Part shown: one piece after another, positions 55,172 through 64,000 of the stretch
Layout of the letters: each line of letters starts with the position of its first letter
Position numbering within the stretch: the first letter of the stretch is position 1
Assembly: GCA_029962745.1 (NCBI GenBank)
Contig: CM057155.1
Coordinates: forward strand, 34,754,264 to 34,818,263
Source of the DNA: Echinometra lucunter
Lineage: Eukaryota; Echinodermata; Echinoidea; Camarodonta; Echinometridae
Length of the DNA: 64,000 nt
Reading direction: 5' to 3'
Position numbers and translations under genes: made by a program
The notes under the pieces: generated by a model
What the model was told of the DNA's origin: nothing
Seen by the model: the letters and a program-made list of their open reading frames with translations, nothing else
Databases searched by the model: none

Positions 55172-56259
55172 GTCAGTAGTAGCTTTTAAGTCCTTTATGT
55201 AAAAAATGATATTGTATTGATGAATATTGCTGTAGTATTGAGTAGAACATGCTTCAGTCTCTCTCTGTATTGTTGGTCATACCACTGAGACTACATCTGA
55301 CTCAACTCACCACTCAACAAAGAGACTGAATGATTGTACATGCCATAGTATACCGTGTGTCTAAAAAAAAACGTAACACTTTTGAAATGGTTGCCAAATT
55401 GAGTATATATTATTTCATGAAAAAATGTCAATATGTATGGAAAGCTAAAGGACCAACCTTTCATATGAAATGAAAAAATTGAAAAAAAATCATGCTTCGA
55501 TGAACAGGGTTCACTTAAGTTAGAGGTATGAAAATGGGCCTGCGCAGGATTTTTCCTTCCAATTTTGGACAGGTATAGCATACAAAATAAATTTGATATG
55601 AGATATTCATGATCGATGGATTAAGAGTTAAAAGGATGTTTTGAATACCAGTCCTTTCTCTCTGTCATTTATCAATCCCCAAACACCACCCATGCCACAC
55701 ACACACACACACACACACACACCAACTTCCACTCCCATCTTAATGTATCATTGATCTGGTAGATGTGAACAGGATGAAGGAAGAATTGGAAAATGTTTAA
55801 TTGAAATATTCAAAATCATAATCGACATGCAACCCACTCTCCTCCCCCACAACCTTTTCCCATCCCATCACCTACCCCTTGCCTTTTCTTTATCTGTTTT
55901 CTTCCGTAAATTTGGTGGATCATCAATCACATTTTATTCAGGTTTTATGAATGACCCAAACATGTAATAGCTAAGTACATCATTCATTATGCATTGAAAA
56001 TACCAGACCCCTTCTCTTTCCCCACATTTGAACTTGTTATCACCTGTCCATGGAATGTGACAATGCATTGTTATTCTTCATTGGCCTGAACACGAGTAGC
56101 CAGAAACTGTTACATAATCCTCTTTATCCAAAATCACTGTTTGAAACTAAACAAAGAGGCAAAAATATGGTATTACACATTACAGGTTTAAGAGTAAAAA
56201 TAATTGCATTAAGTTGTTACATAGCCTTCAAACAGTCCATCTTATGCCATGTTGTCAGT
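55172..56259. other. Flank and 5' non-coding part of a mariner-like element
   Basis: Contains a transposon-end-like sequence TACCGTGTGTCTAAAAAAAAACGTAACAC at 55351, a CA microsatellite at about 55695-55722, and AT-rich spacer before the transposase ATG at 56260. Confidence 0.5.
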
Positions 56260-58841
56260 ATGGAACGACCCCAATTCACAAATCAACAGCGTACCTTCAT
56301 GGTAACTGAGTATCATCGAACTAACAATGTTACAGCAGTCTGTCAGAGGTTCAGACAAGTCTATCCGGATGTACGCTGCCCTTCGCGTCTTACCGTGTAC
56401 CGCAATGTCGCCAAGTACGAGGGAACGGGGACGAGCCATAATCTGAACCGAGGAAGATCAGGACGCCTCAGGACTGGACGATCGGCAGAGAATATTGAAG
56501 CGGTTCGTCAAGCCATTCAGGAGCATCAGGATGGAGACATCAGCTGTCGGCGAAACCCTACAGATGTACCCCACGCCACCTTCAACAGGATCACGCGACT
56601 TGATCTTCACTACCACCCTTACCAGATGATCAAGAGGCACGAGCTTCTTCCAGGAGATCGTCAGCGTCGCACAAGATTTTGTTAGTGGCTTCTTCGAAGA
56701 CCGGCGCGATTCTTAGATGACTTGTTGATAGGGGACGAGTCCGGTTTCGCTCTCAATGCTCAGGTCAACACGCACAATCTTGTGGCATACCGGGTGTCAC
56801 ATCTGGATATGTCCAGAGGACTTTGACAAGTTTATCTAGATATAGGTTATTTGACCAACTCTCAAAAACCAAGAAAAAATTAATTCTAGAAACAGTTATG
56901 TAAAGTTAATATTCTGTTTAATAAGACAAAATCCCATCTGGGATTATAAATCTTCAAATGAATTCAGAATATAATACAATTGTTTCAATAATCTGGTTAA
57001 CAGTTTAAACAGTCTAACAATATGAATCTGAATAATATAATTTCTTTTAGCACATGTGCATTATGATTCCCGTTTAAATATTAATAAGGAGTTAACGTTT
57101 AGGCCTGCTAAAGAAAATAAATGTTCACGTGAATATCGCTTTCTGAATGTAGTTTCTATGCCGAGTCCGAAGAGTAAAATATTATAACGAAAATTCCTAC
57201 ATCGGGCGTGATGAACTGAAGAAAACGGTGAACACGATGAAGTGGAGGTTGCGATGTCCTTCCCTGAAGGAGCTCCGTCGTTGCCCTGAAGTCGTGTTGA
57301 AGCTTGGCTGAACGACTAGTCTCATCGCACCTCAAAACCGACGAACCGGACAGGTATATCAGATCATTTCACAAACTGTGAAATCGTGAATCCTTTGACT
57401 ATAGGATCCAGAAAATTCCGCCATCTACAATACAATATTTATCAATACGAGATGACGTCATATCTGTAAAGACTATCTCCTTTTATATATCAAACATGTA
57501 CTTGTATAATCAATAATCAATATATAATTCAAACATGTACATGTATAATCAATAATCAATGTATAATTGTTCAATTCTAGGGATGATTTCAAATAACAAC
57601 TTTAATGAAATCTATAGAAACAAATACAGAAGTCTATGGCTAAGACTATCCGAACATTTCCTTTCGCAATCAAAATTAAATTATGTAAAATTATCGACAA
57701 GCAAACTCGCCAAGTGTGATTTAATTAAATACACATAAATATCAAACAGTTTACTCTCTCGATATAACATGGAATATGAATAATTATTCAGTATTCTCAA
57801 ATATGAAAATTCTATAATAAAACTGTTTATAATAAGTCAATCTTTAGACCTCTTGTACAGTTCTAACAATGTCAGGAAAAAGAATCAAATCTTTGCTCAA
57901 AAATCAGACATACATTTTGATACAAAAATATCTCAAAAACAAAGAAAATACTACTTACAGTCTGATTGGAAAAGTCCTGCTTACGGAAACACAGGCTGCC
58001 TACCCTGGCATCTTGGGTGTGGCTCTCTGGCAGTATTGCTGCTGCCAAATACTGCAGCAATCTTAGCAGCTCAACAGCTTCTAACAAAATGGCAGCGCTA
58101 GCATGCATGCATTGCCCGAGCTTGCCTTAGCTTTCCCAACCTAGCAGAAAACCGCTCTACCATGACCTAACAAAAGACTGCATGGTATAGCAAACCCCAG
58201 CCACTATACAAAACTGACCTGCTTAAGAATTACAAGCACCTGCAATTATAAAAGATGCTATGTACCTTTGACACCGGGATAAAGGGCATCCTCCAGAAGA
58301 GTTCGACTACCAAAGGATGGACAACTGGTCCAAGGTGACGTTGTGGGCCGGTCTCACTGGCAGAGGGGACATCATCGGGCCTGTCTTCTTTGACAACAAT
58401 GTCAACAGTGAAGCCTATCTCCAGATGATCGATGGACATGTTGTCCCTGCCCTCAGTAGAGTTGCAAGGTATCGCTGTGGCAGGAATGGACGGTTCCGAC
58501 GCGTATGGTGGGCGCAAGATGGGGCACCTTGCCATCGCTCCAGGGATGTCACAGAGCGCCTCACCCAGCTCTTCGGTGATCGAGTGATATCCCTCAACCG
58601 CGAAGTTGAATGGCCTCCACGTTCACCTGACATGACGCCTCTCGACTTCTTCTTGTGGGGATGGCTCAAGGCCAAGGTCTACACCACACCTCCCGACACA
58701 CTGGATGATATCAAGGAGAAAATCACCCATGAGATTGATGTCCTTCGTCAGGACAGAGCCACAGTCAGGAGAGCTGTTCTGGACATGCTGAAACGGGCAA
58801 GATCGTGTATCGAGAGAGAAGGTGGACATGTCGATCATTAA
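56260..58841 (+). pseudogene. Mariner-like transposase, DUF4817-type HTH plus DDE domain (split by insertion)
   Basis: The N-terminal part from ATG 56260 has the helix-turn-helix pattern MERPQFTNQQRTFMVTEYHR, VCQRFRQVYPDVRCPSRLTV, as in DUF4817-type transposases, then a second HTH. An in-frame TAG at 56681-56683 is followed by FLDDLLIGDESGF (first catalytic Asp). The frame then stops at an insertion (56794-58277) and resumes with KGHPPEEFDYQRMDNWSKVT, VWWAQDGAPCHRSRDV (second Asp) and WPPRSPDMTPLDFFLWGWLK (third acidic residue), ending at TGA-free TAA 58839-58841. The two halves join logically across one copy of the 5-bp repeat ACCGG. One nonsense codon and the insertion make it inactive. Confidence 0.8.
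56794..58277. mobile_element. Insertion within the mariner-like transposase (about 1.48 kb)
   Basis: It starts GTGTCACATCTGG and ends ...CTTTGACACCGG. ACCGG occurs at both borders (56789-56793 and 58273-58277) as a probable 5-bp (or CCGG 4-bp) target duplication. The ends share only about 6 bp of inverted similarity (GTGTCA / TGACAC). AT-rich interior with a direct repeat 'caaacatgtac.tgtataatcaataatcaatgtataatt' near 57493-57570. No transposase ORF. Superfamily unassigned. Confidence 0.65.
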
Positions 58842-59000
58842 TGTGAAAGACTTTTATCTTTACCGGTACCCTTACTCAATCGGTACTTTGAAAGCCGTGA
58901 TATTCAGTCAAGAAGAAAAGATAGCCATGTGGACTATGAACTGATTACTTTTGTCAGATCTTTCATTTTAAGATGAACAAAGCAGTTGTAAATAAGAAAA

Positions 59001-59500
59001 NNNNNNNNNNNNNNNNNNNNNNNNNNNNNNNNNNNNNNNNNNNNNNNNNNNNNNNNNNNNNNNNNNNNNNNNNNNNNNNNNNNNNNNNNNNNNNNNNNNN
59101 NNNNNNNNNNNNNNNNNNNNNNNNNNNNNNNNNNNNNNNNNNNNNNNNNNNNNNNNNNNNNNNNNNNNNNNNNNNNNNNNNNNNNNNNNNNNNNNNNNNN
59201 NNNNNNNNNNNNNNNNNNNNNNNNNNNNNNNNNNNNNNNNNNNNNNNNNNNNNNNNNNNNNNNNNNNNNNNNNNNNNNNNNNNNNNNNNNNNNNNNNNNN
59301 NNNNNNNNNNNNNNNNNNNNNNNNNNNNNNNNNNNNNNNNNNNNNNNNNNNNNNNNNNNNNNNNNNNNNNNNNNNNNNNNNNNNNNNNNNNNNNNNNNNN
59401 NNNNNNNNNNNNNNNNNNNNNNNNNNNNNNNNNNNNNNNNNNNNNNNNNNNNNNNNNNNNNNNNNNNNNNNNNNNNNNNNNNNNNNNNNNNNNNNNNNNN
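59001..59500. other. Assembly gap (500 N)
   Basis: Exactly 500 N between the mariner-like element and the inverted Polinton copy. It hides the right end of the former, the rest of the polymerase, and the inner boundary of the latter. Confidence 0.98.
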
Positions 59501-62500
59501 ACATACCTTTTTTTCTCCAAGGTGTCGAGATGCAATTCTCCCATCGTCCTGCGGAGTCCTCTTCTACCACTGTCTGTGTCGAATGAATAGCACGCTGGGC
59601 ATCCTTGCCAATAACAGCCGTTGAATTCATAGACAGTTTTGTTTTCTTCATAATATCCATCCAGTTTGTACTTCCCTACCCTTACCTGTCCTGCATTGCG
59701 TGCATGTCAGATGTATACTTGTTCCTCCTCGGCCACATGAGACAGCCATTGAATGGCTTTGTTGGACTGGATTTCCTCTGGCGCGTAACCTCGAGGAGGT
59801 ACGATGGCAATCGTGTCTTTTTGGAGGAAGTCCCTCCTGAAGACAAGATGGCAGGCAGCAGCAATAGTGATGCACTTAGACAGAGGGTCGACACCTAGAT
59901 CAAAGTCACACCGTTTTGACTCTTCCATAAACAGGGTCCTGAACTGCAGGCAGCATCTTCTGAGTATGTCTACGTCACTGACGCAGTAGGCGTGTATCTC
60001 TTCCGACATGATGAACTCCCGCCCAGACGATACCTCTCCATCATACCAGGCAAGAAACTCTTCTCTCTTCTTGGATGACATACCTTCTGGATAGTAGTAC
60101 TTGGCATCTGGTATAGGTCCCCGATAGTCCATGTTTGAGTCTGTGTTGAAGAGATGTGGAAAGAAGCCCTTCTTGAGTTCTTCTACTCCAAACGTGGCTG
60201 GCATGGCGGAAAGAGGCATGGCTAAGAAATTTAATGAGTCGATGAAACGGATGCCATTGTTACGCACTTTCATGCTCATGATTTTACCACCGGCCAAGAT
60301 CAAGCTGGGGATGATGCAGTTTCGATACAGGTAGTCTTGGATAAAAATGCCATCATAACTTTTGAAGTTATGAGCGATGAAAAATGCACCTCAGCTCTCT
60401 TCTGTGTCAAATACCCAGTCACAAAAGTCTTCACCTGTGTTGGGTCCTTGAAACACACGTTGCTTCTTGTCTGCCTTACCACAAGTAGTACAATCTTGTT
60501 CAAAAGGTTTCTCTGCGCAGAAACCGCAAGCTCTCTGTGCCACGCAATAGTTAGGTACATGCTTACCGGTATCTTGCGTGCATTCAAAGTAAAAAAACAC
60601 AAATTTTGCATTCTTTGGTTGCTTGTCCCATTCATTGGGATGATTCTCTTCTCCTTCACGTTCATCTTCTTCATCCATCATTGGCTCCTGTACTTCGAAT
60701 GGATCTTCGGATTGGATGTAGCACTGATGTCCAGGATCCACAAACTTTCTGCATATTTTGCACATCGTCTGGCCACAGACATGCTCCTTTTTCAGCTGCA
60801 CGTTGCTGCAAAGTGTTCCACAGAGTTTGCACTGAAATAGCGTTCACATACCTTGCTGGAGCGATGATTCTTGAAACAATGTTCATTCTTGAAATTGCGA
60901 TTACATCGTTCACAATGTTTGTAGTCTTCATTCTCGGAAGGGGGTGGGCAGTCACTGCAGCAAACACATCTTGCATGCATTGTTGCAGGTATGGTCATAT
61001 TTTCCATTGTATCCCTTGAAACAGTCCTCGCAGAAATATGATTTGTTGTAGAATGCACTCATGGAAGTGATGAGGTCGTAGTGCCCATCATGGACATACA
61101 GGTAGATGGTGTGCTCTCTCTCTTCTGGTCCTGCATAGATGATAAAATCTAAATGTTCCCTAGAGACAACCACAACACGATACTTGGCCATGCGTTCTGT
61201 ACTCTCAAATTTTTTTATTTCTTCGATGCTGCATCTTGTGTTTATTGGTATCCCTGCTTGAGTGTACAGGTCCTCAGCATATGTCCGCTGCTGCTTGTAT
61301 CCTTGCCGGATGGAATTCCAATTTGGATGTTTCTCAATACGGCAGATGCCTGTCACGATTGCCCTGGGGCAGCACATGTTGTCTTTATTTTTCATCTGAA
61401 TGATACTCTTTTTGCTGAGAAGTCGGTCTTTGAGTTTCAGGACCTTCCTCCTTGTTCGCCTACCCCCTTCTGACATAGCCATGTGTATCACATTGAATTC
61501 GAGGTTTTCATCGAGGGTAATATCTTCGTGGGACTGAATCGTGGCCTCTAACTTTGAAGCAAATACCTCGTGATTCATTTGATCCCTCCGGATAAAAGGG
61601 AGGCTCACTGGTCTATCCAGCTGTGGCGCATTTAGAACAAGCCCGACAAAGTCCCTATCCCCAACACCTACCATCATTTCATCGATGATATTTTCAAACA
61701 TTTCATTTACCCTAGGCATCATGTCAATCATTGGCCCCATATTCTCTTCAGGTTGAAACCTATGTTGTAATCAATGACCCTTGCATTATACTTTTTAACA
61801 TGCCTTTCACTTACTTTTTTCACATGATGTGTCGGAAGTGGCATTTCTCTGGGAGGGAGTGTTTCTGGTCGGCGCTTTGTTGCCTTGCGTGATGATCCTC
61901 CTCCTCCTCCAACATGGCTCGTGGAAGGGTCACCTCTGGTGTAGCTGGTCGATGGTTTAGAAGGGCCAACTCTGGTGTAGCTTGTCGACGGCATATTGGA
62001 TGGTCCAGCTACATCATGGCGTGTTGAAGGGCCAGCTGCTGCTGCATGGTTGTTGGCAGGTGCAGGTGCTGTTGCAATGCTGGGAGGAACTCTGGCAGTG
62101 ATACTTGCACCCAGGTTGCAGAGGTCTTCATCAGTAATACCTACATTGCATGTAGAAATGTACCATGCATTAGCAATGTCATTGCACAGTTATTCCCTTC
62201 CCCCCCCCCCCATTGATACATTTCACAATACTATTCTATACTGTAATATTCATAACTTGATTCATATCAAAATTACCCACATATTAATTTAGCTTCATTA
62301 TGTCTGCCTTTTGGCAGATAAGTTCAATTGGATATGACAGCTTGCAAATTATCATTATTGTTATTATTATTATTATTATTATTGTTATTATTATTACTAC
62401 TACTACTATTTATTTATTTGTACATATCTATTTTTTTTCCAGTGAACAAATGGTGGAAACATTTACTTTCATCATGTAGATCCAGTAGGCTTGCTCCTCC

Positions 62501-63394
62501 GGGTATAATGGGGTCAGCTCCCTGATTTGGGAGTTGTTCATCATCCTGAAGATCAGCAATGAGGGTAGACAGATCAAACAGATTTTCACCAGTATCCAAG
62601 TTTGTCGGGGATGCTTCTGCCATCGGGGGTAGTTCATTACCAGATATGAGGCCAGTGAGATCTATTCCAAAAATGTCTTCGCCAGTATCTAAGTTCAGAT
62701 TTGTTGGGGTAGTTCCTCCAGGAATATTGGTCTCAGCTTCTTGATTTGGGGGGTGTTCAAGACCAGAGGTGGGGCTGGGTAGATCCACTTCCCAAAGATC
62801 TTTTTCACTAATTTCTAGGAGATATTGAAATTCAAGTGCATGTTTTATTTATCTATTTTTCTACCACATCTTCAACTGTGCTCTTTGTACACATCATAAA
62901 CAAAAACAAAAAAAAAAAAAACAACAAAAAATTGTATCCAATTATTCAATTATGGCCTGTTCCAGAAAATCATGGCATGAATTAAAAGATAATAAAATGA
63001 ATGAATAAGTACCCTCTCACTCCTCATGCTCTCAGTGTTTTGCAATAAAAGTATGTATATGTTCTAATCATATACAGATCATGCTTTATAACATACAATC
63101 ATCATCATCATCATCATCATCATATAACATCATAAACATAAATGAAATGTGTTTGATAATAACAAAATTCACTGCTATGAATGATGCACTTAATAGGCAC
63201 TTACCATCATCGAAATCTGGATCAAGCTGTTCATTGTTCTCCGGTTCCACACTCAAAAAATCAGTTGTTCTCATAAAAATCAAGGCATGCTGTTCTGAGT
63301 CTAAGTAATCAAAGTACTCCTCACGAAGGTTTGAAACTTCTTCCAGGCATGTGCAGGCCTGTAGCCTCCTCATTAATTCTACTGTGGTAATCAT
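59501..63394 (-). pseudogene. Polinton DNA polymerase B, exons 1-3 and N-terminal/exonuclease half (inverted copy, decayed)
   Basis: Exons 63394-63205, 62814-62467 and from 62140 onward repeat the splice pattern of the left copy. Exon 3 continues through the N-terminal region, a long Cys-rich part (CERCNRNFKNEHCFKNHRSS, MCKICRKFVDPGHQC), and the 3'-5' exonuclease: Exo I in FVFFYFECTQD, where Tyr replaces the expected catalytic Asp, Exo II in IAHNFKSYDGIF, and Exo III in YCVSDVDILRR. It then reads DGYYEENKTVYEFNGCYWQG up to the gap. The polymerase palm motifs are not present. Damage: missing T near 61757, extra T near 60957, missing C near 60832, in-frame TGA at 60391-60393, and TGA (from CGA) at 59707-59709. 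Family: protein-primed DNA polymerase B of Polintons. Confidence 0.85.
62330..62420. repeat. ATT/ACT microsatellite in Polinton intron 2
   Basis: (ATT)n and (ACT)n runs. The equivalent intron in the left copy has (AAT)n at about 51832-51860. Antisense poly-Leu frames here are artefacts. Confidence 0.85.
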
Positions 63395-63540
63395 GGTGGA
63401 ATCTACAATTGGTTGCGCTCGTGTTGAAAGACGAAGGTCAAATGTGAGCTGGTACTTTCATGCAAAGGTGGAAAGGGTCATAAGTCATGCCAACCATGTG
63501 ATGTCACTTCTTCCACAGTATCCTCGCATTCTCATTGGTC

Positions 63541-63572
63541 GACCAAATATACACACACACACACACACACAC
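63541..63572. repeat. AC microsatellite
   Basis: (AC)n in the 5' region of the inverted Polinton copy; the left copy has the complementary (TG)n at about 45506-45521. Confidence 0.9.
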
Positions 63573-63653
63573 AACATGAATGTACCTCGAGAGGAAGTCC
63601 AGTGGTTGACCACTCTGGCCACTCCCCCCCCCTACTTTTCCATGAGACATCAT

Positions 63654-63910
63654 ACACTCCATGAATCAACAACAGGGAAGTATGAACAATGGGGATCCCC
63701 TATTTCTCAGGTCTTGTTTCAGGGACCCTCCATGAACATACACTCCATGAATCAACAACAGGGAAGTATGAACAATGGGGATCCCCTATTTCTCAGGTCT
63801 TTGTTTCAGGGACCCTCCATGAACATACACTCCATGAATCAACAACAGGGAAGTATGAACAATGGGGATCCCCTATTTCTCAGGTCTTTGTTTCAGGGAC
63901 CCTCCCATGA
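63654..63910. repeat. 86-bp tandem repeat, three copies
   Basis: The unit 'acactccatgaatcaacaac' through 'gggaccctccatgaacat' occurs three times (63654, 63740, 63827). The left Polinton has a single complementary copy at about 45337-45415. It lies upstream of polymerase exon 1, so it could be part of a promoter or replication region. Confidence 0.88.
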
Positions 63911-64000
63911 ATCATTCACCAACAATAGAGGTGGACTTCCAGTATTAATTACCACACTTCCAAGACCATAAGGATAACTCATTAACTAATTTCTGCTTCC

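Larger units (their letters stand above)
55351..59000 (+). mobile_element. Tc1/mariner-like (IS630 superfamily) transposon, broken
   Basis: The left end probably starts at 55351 (TACCGTGTGTC..., preceded by TA). The right end would fall in the gap at 59001. The transposase is encoded at 56260-58841 and is interrupted by an insertion at 56794-58277. Type inferred from the transposase domains. Confidence 0.6.
59501..64000 (-). mobile_element. Second Polinton/Maverick copy, inverted, without the gypsy insertion (runs off the window)
   Basis: Minus-oriented and closely similar to the left Polinton from its subterminal repeats (last bases ggttatc.../attagttaatg) through exons 1-3 and on into polymerase sequence absent from the left copy. 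The outer TIR should lie about 100 bp beyond 64000. The inner end is not seen before the gap at 59001-59500. No integrase, ATPase or capsid gene is visible in the part present. Confidence 0.8.

Noticed and set aside
62328..62525. Frame with poly-Leu run
   Set aside because: Produced by the ATT/ACT microsatellite in a Polinton intron.

Overview
This window is eukaryotic, intron-bearing, AT-rich intergenic DNA. It is crowded with transposable elements typical of a marine invertebrate: a Polinton/Maverick, a Mag-like Ty3/gypsy element, an APE-type non-LTR retrotransposon, hAT-type MITEs and a mariner-like element with a DUF4817-like N-terminus. A marine deuterostome such as an echinoderm is my best guess, but this is inference from element types, not a species identification. 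There are no bacterial features. Three runs of exactly 500 N (8930-9429, 22495-22994, 59001-59500) are assembly gap placeholders.

Layout. 1-6.3 kb: a minus-strand host gene, five exons visible, ending in an acidic 9-residue coding repeat; a hAT MITE lies in one intron. 6.3-13.8 kb: foldbacks, a possible terminal exon at 7950-8242, minisatellites, and a gypsy integrase relic split by a 6-bp-TSD MITE. 13.8-15.2 kb: a plus-strand gene with a coiled coil and a BEN-like domain. 14.9-22.5 and 23.0-30.6 kb: a 7.6 kb tandem duplication carrying the end of the BEN gene and a non-LTR retrotransposon. The copies differ mainly by 1-bp indels and abut a gap, so the duplication may be an assembly artefact.

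30.6-55.2 kb: pieces of apparently paralogous SAMD3-like genes on the plus strand. One gene (33809-40805) has a 4.68 kb transposon with 29-bp terminal inverted repeats in an intron. A second gene has its SAM domain split between exons at 44937-44999 and 55066-55171. The intron between them holds an internally deleted Polinton (45102-53413, 6-bp TSD), which itself holds an intact gypsy element (45929-51099) with two identical 191-bp LTRs.

55.3-64 kb: a broken mariner-like element interrupted by a 1.5 kb TIR-like insertion, then a gap, then a second, inverted Polinton copy with a decayed DNA polymerase B N-terminal half. This copy lacks the gypsy element and so supplies its empty insertion site.

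The host genes are partial here. The main biology is nested transposon insertion into introns of a lineage-expanded gene family. The points most worth checking are the nested insertion that leaves a SAM-gene intron with intact splice sites, the conserved introns inside a Polinton polymerase gene, the in-frame UAG between ORF1 and ORF2 of the non-LTR element, and the unassigned 4.7 kb TIR element.
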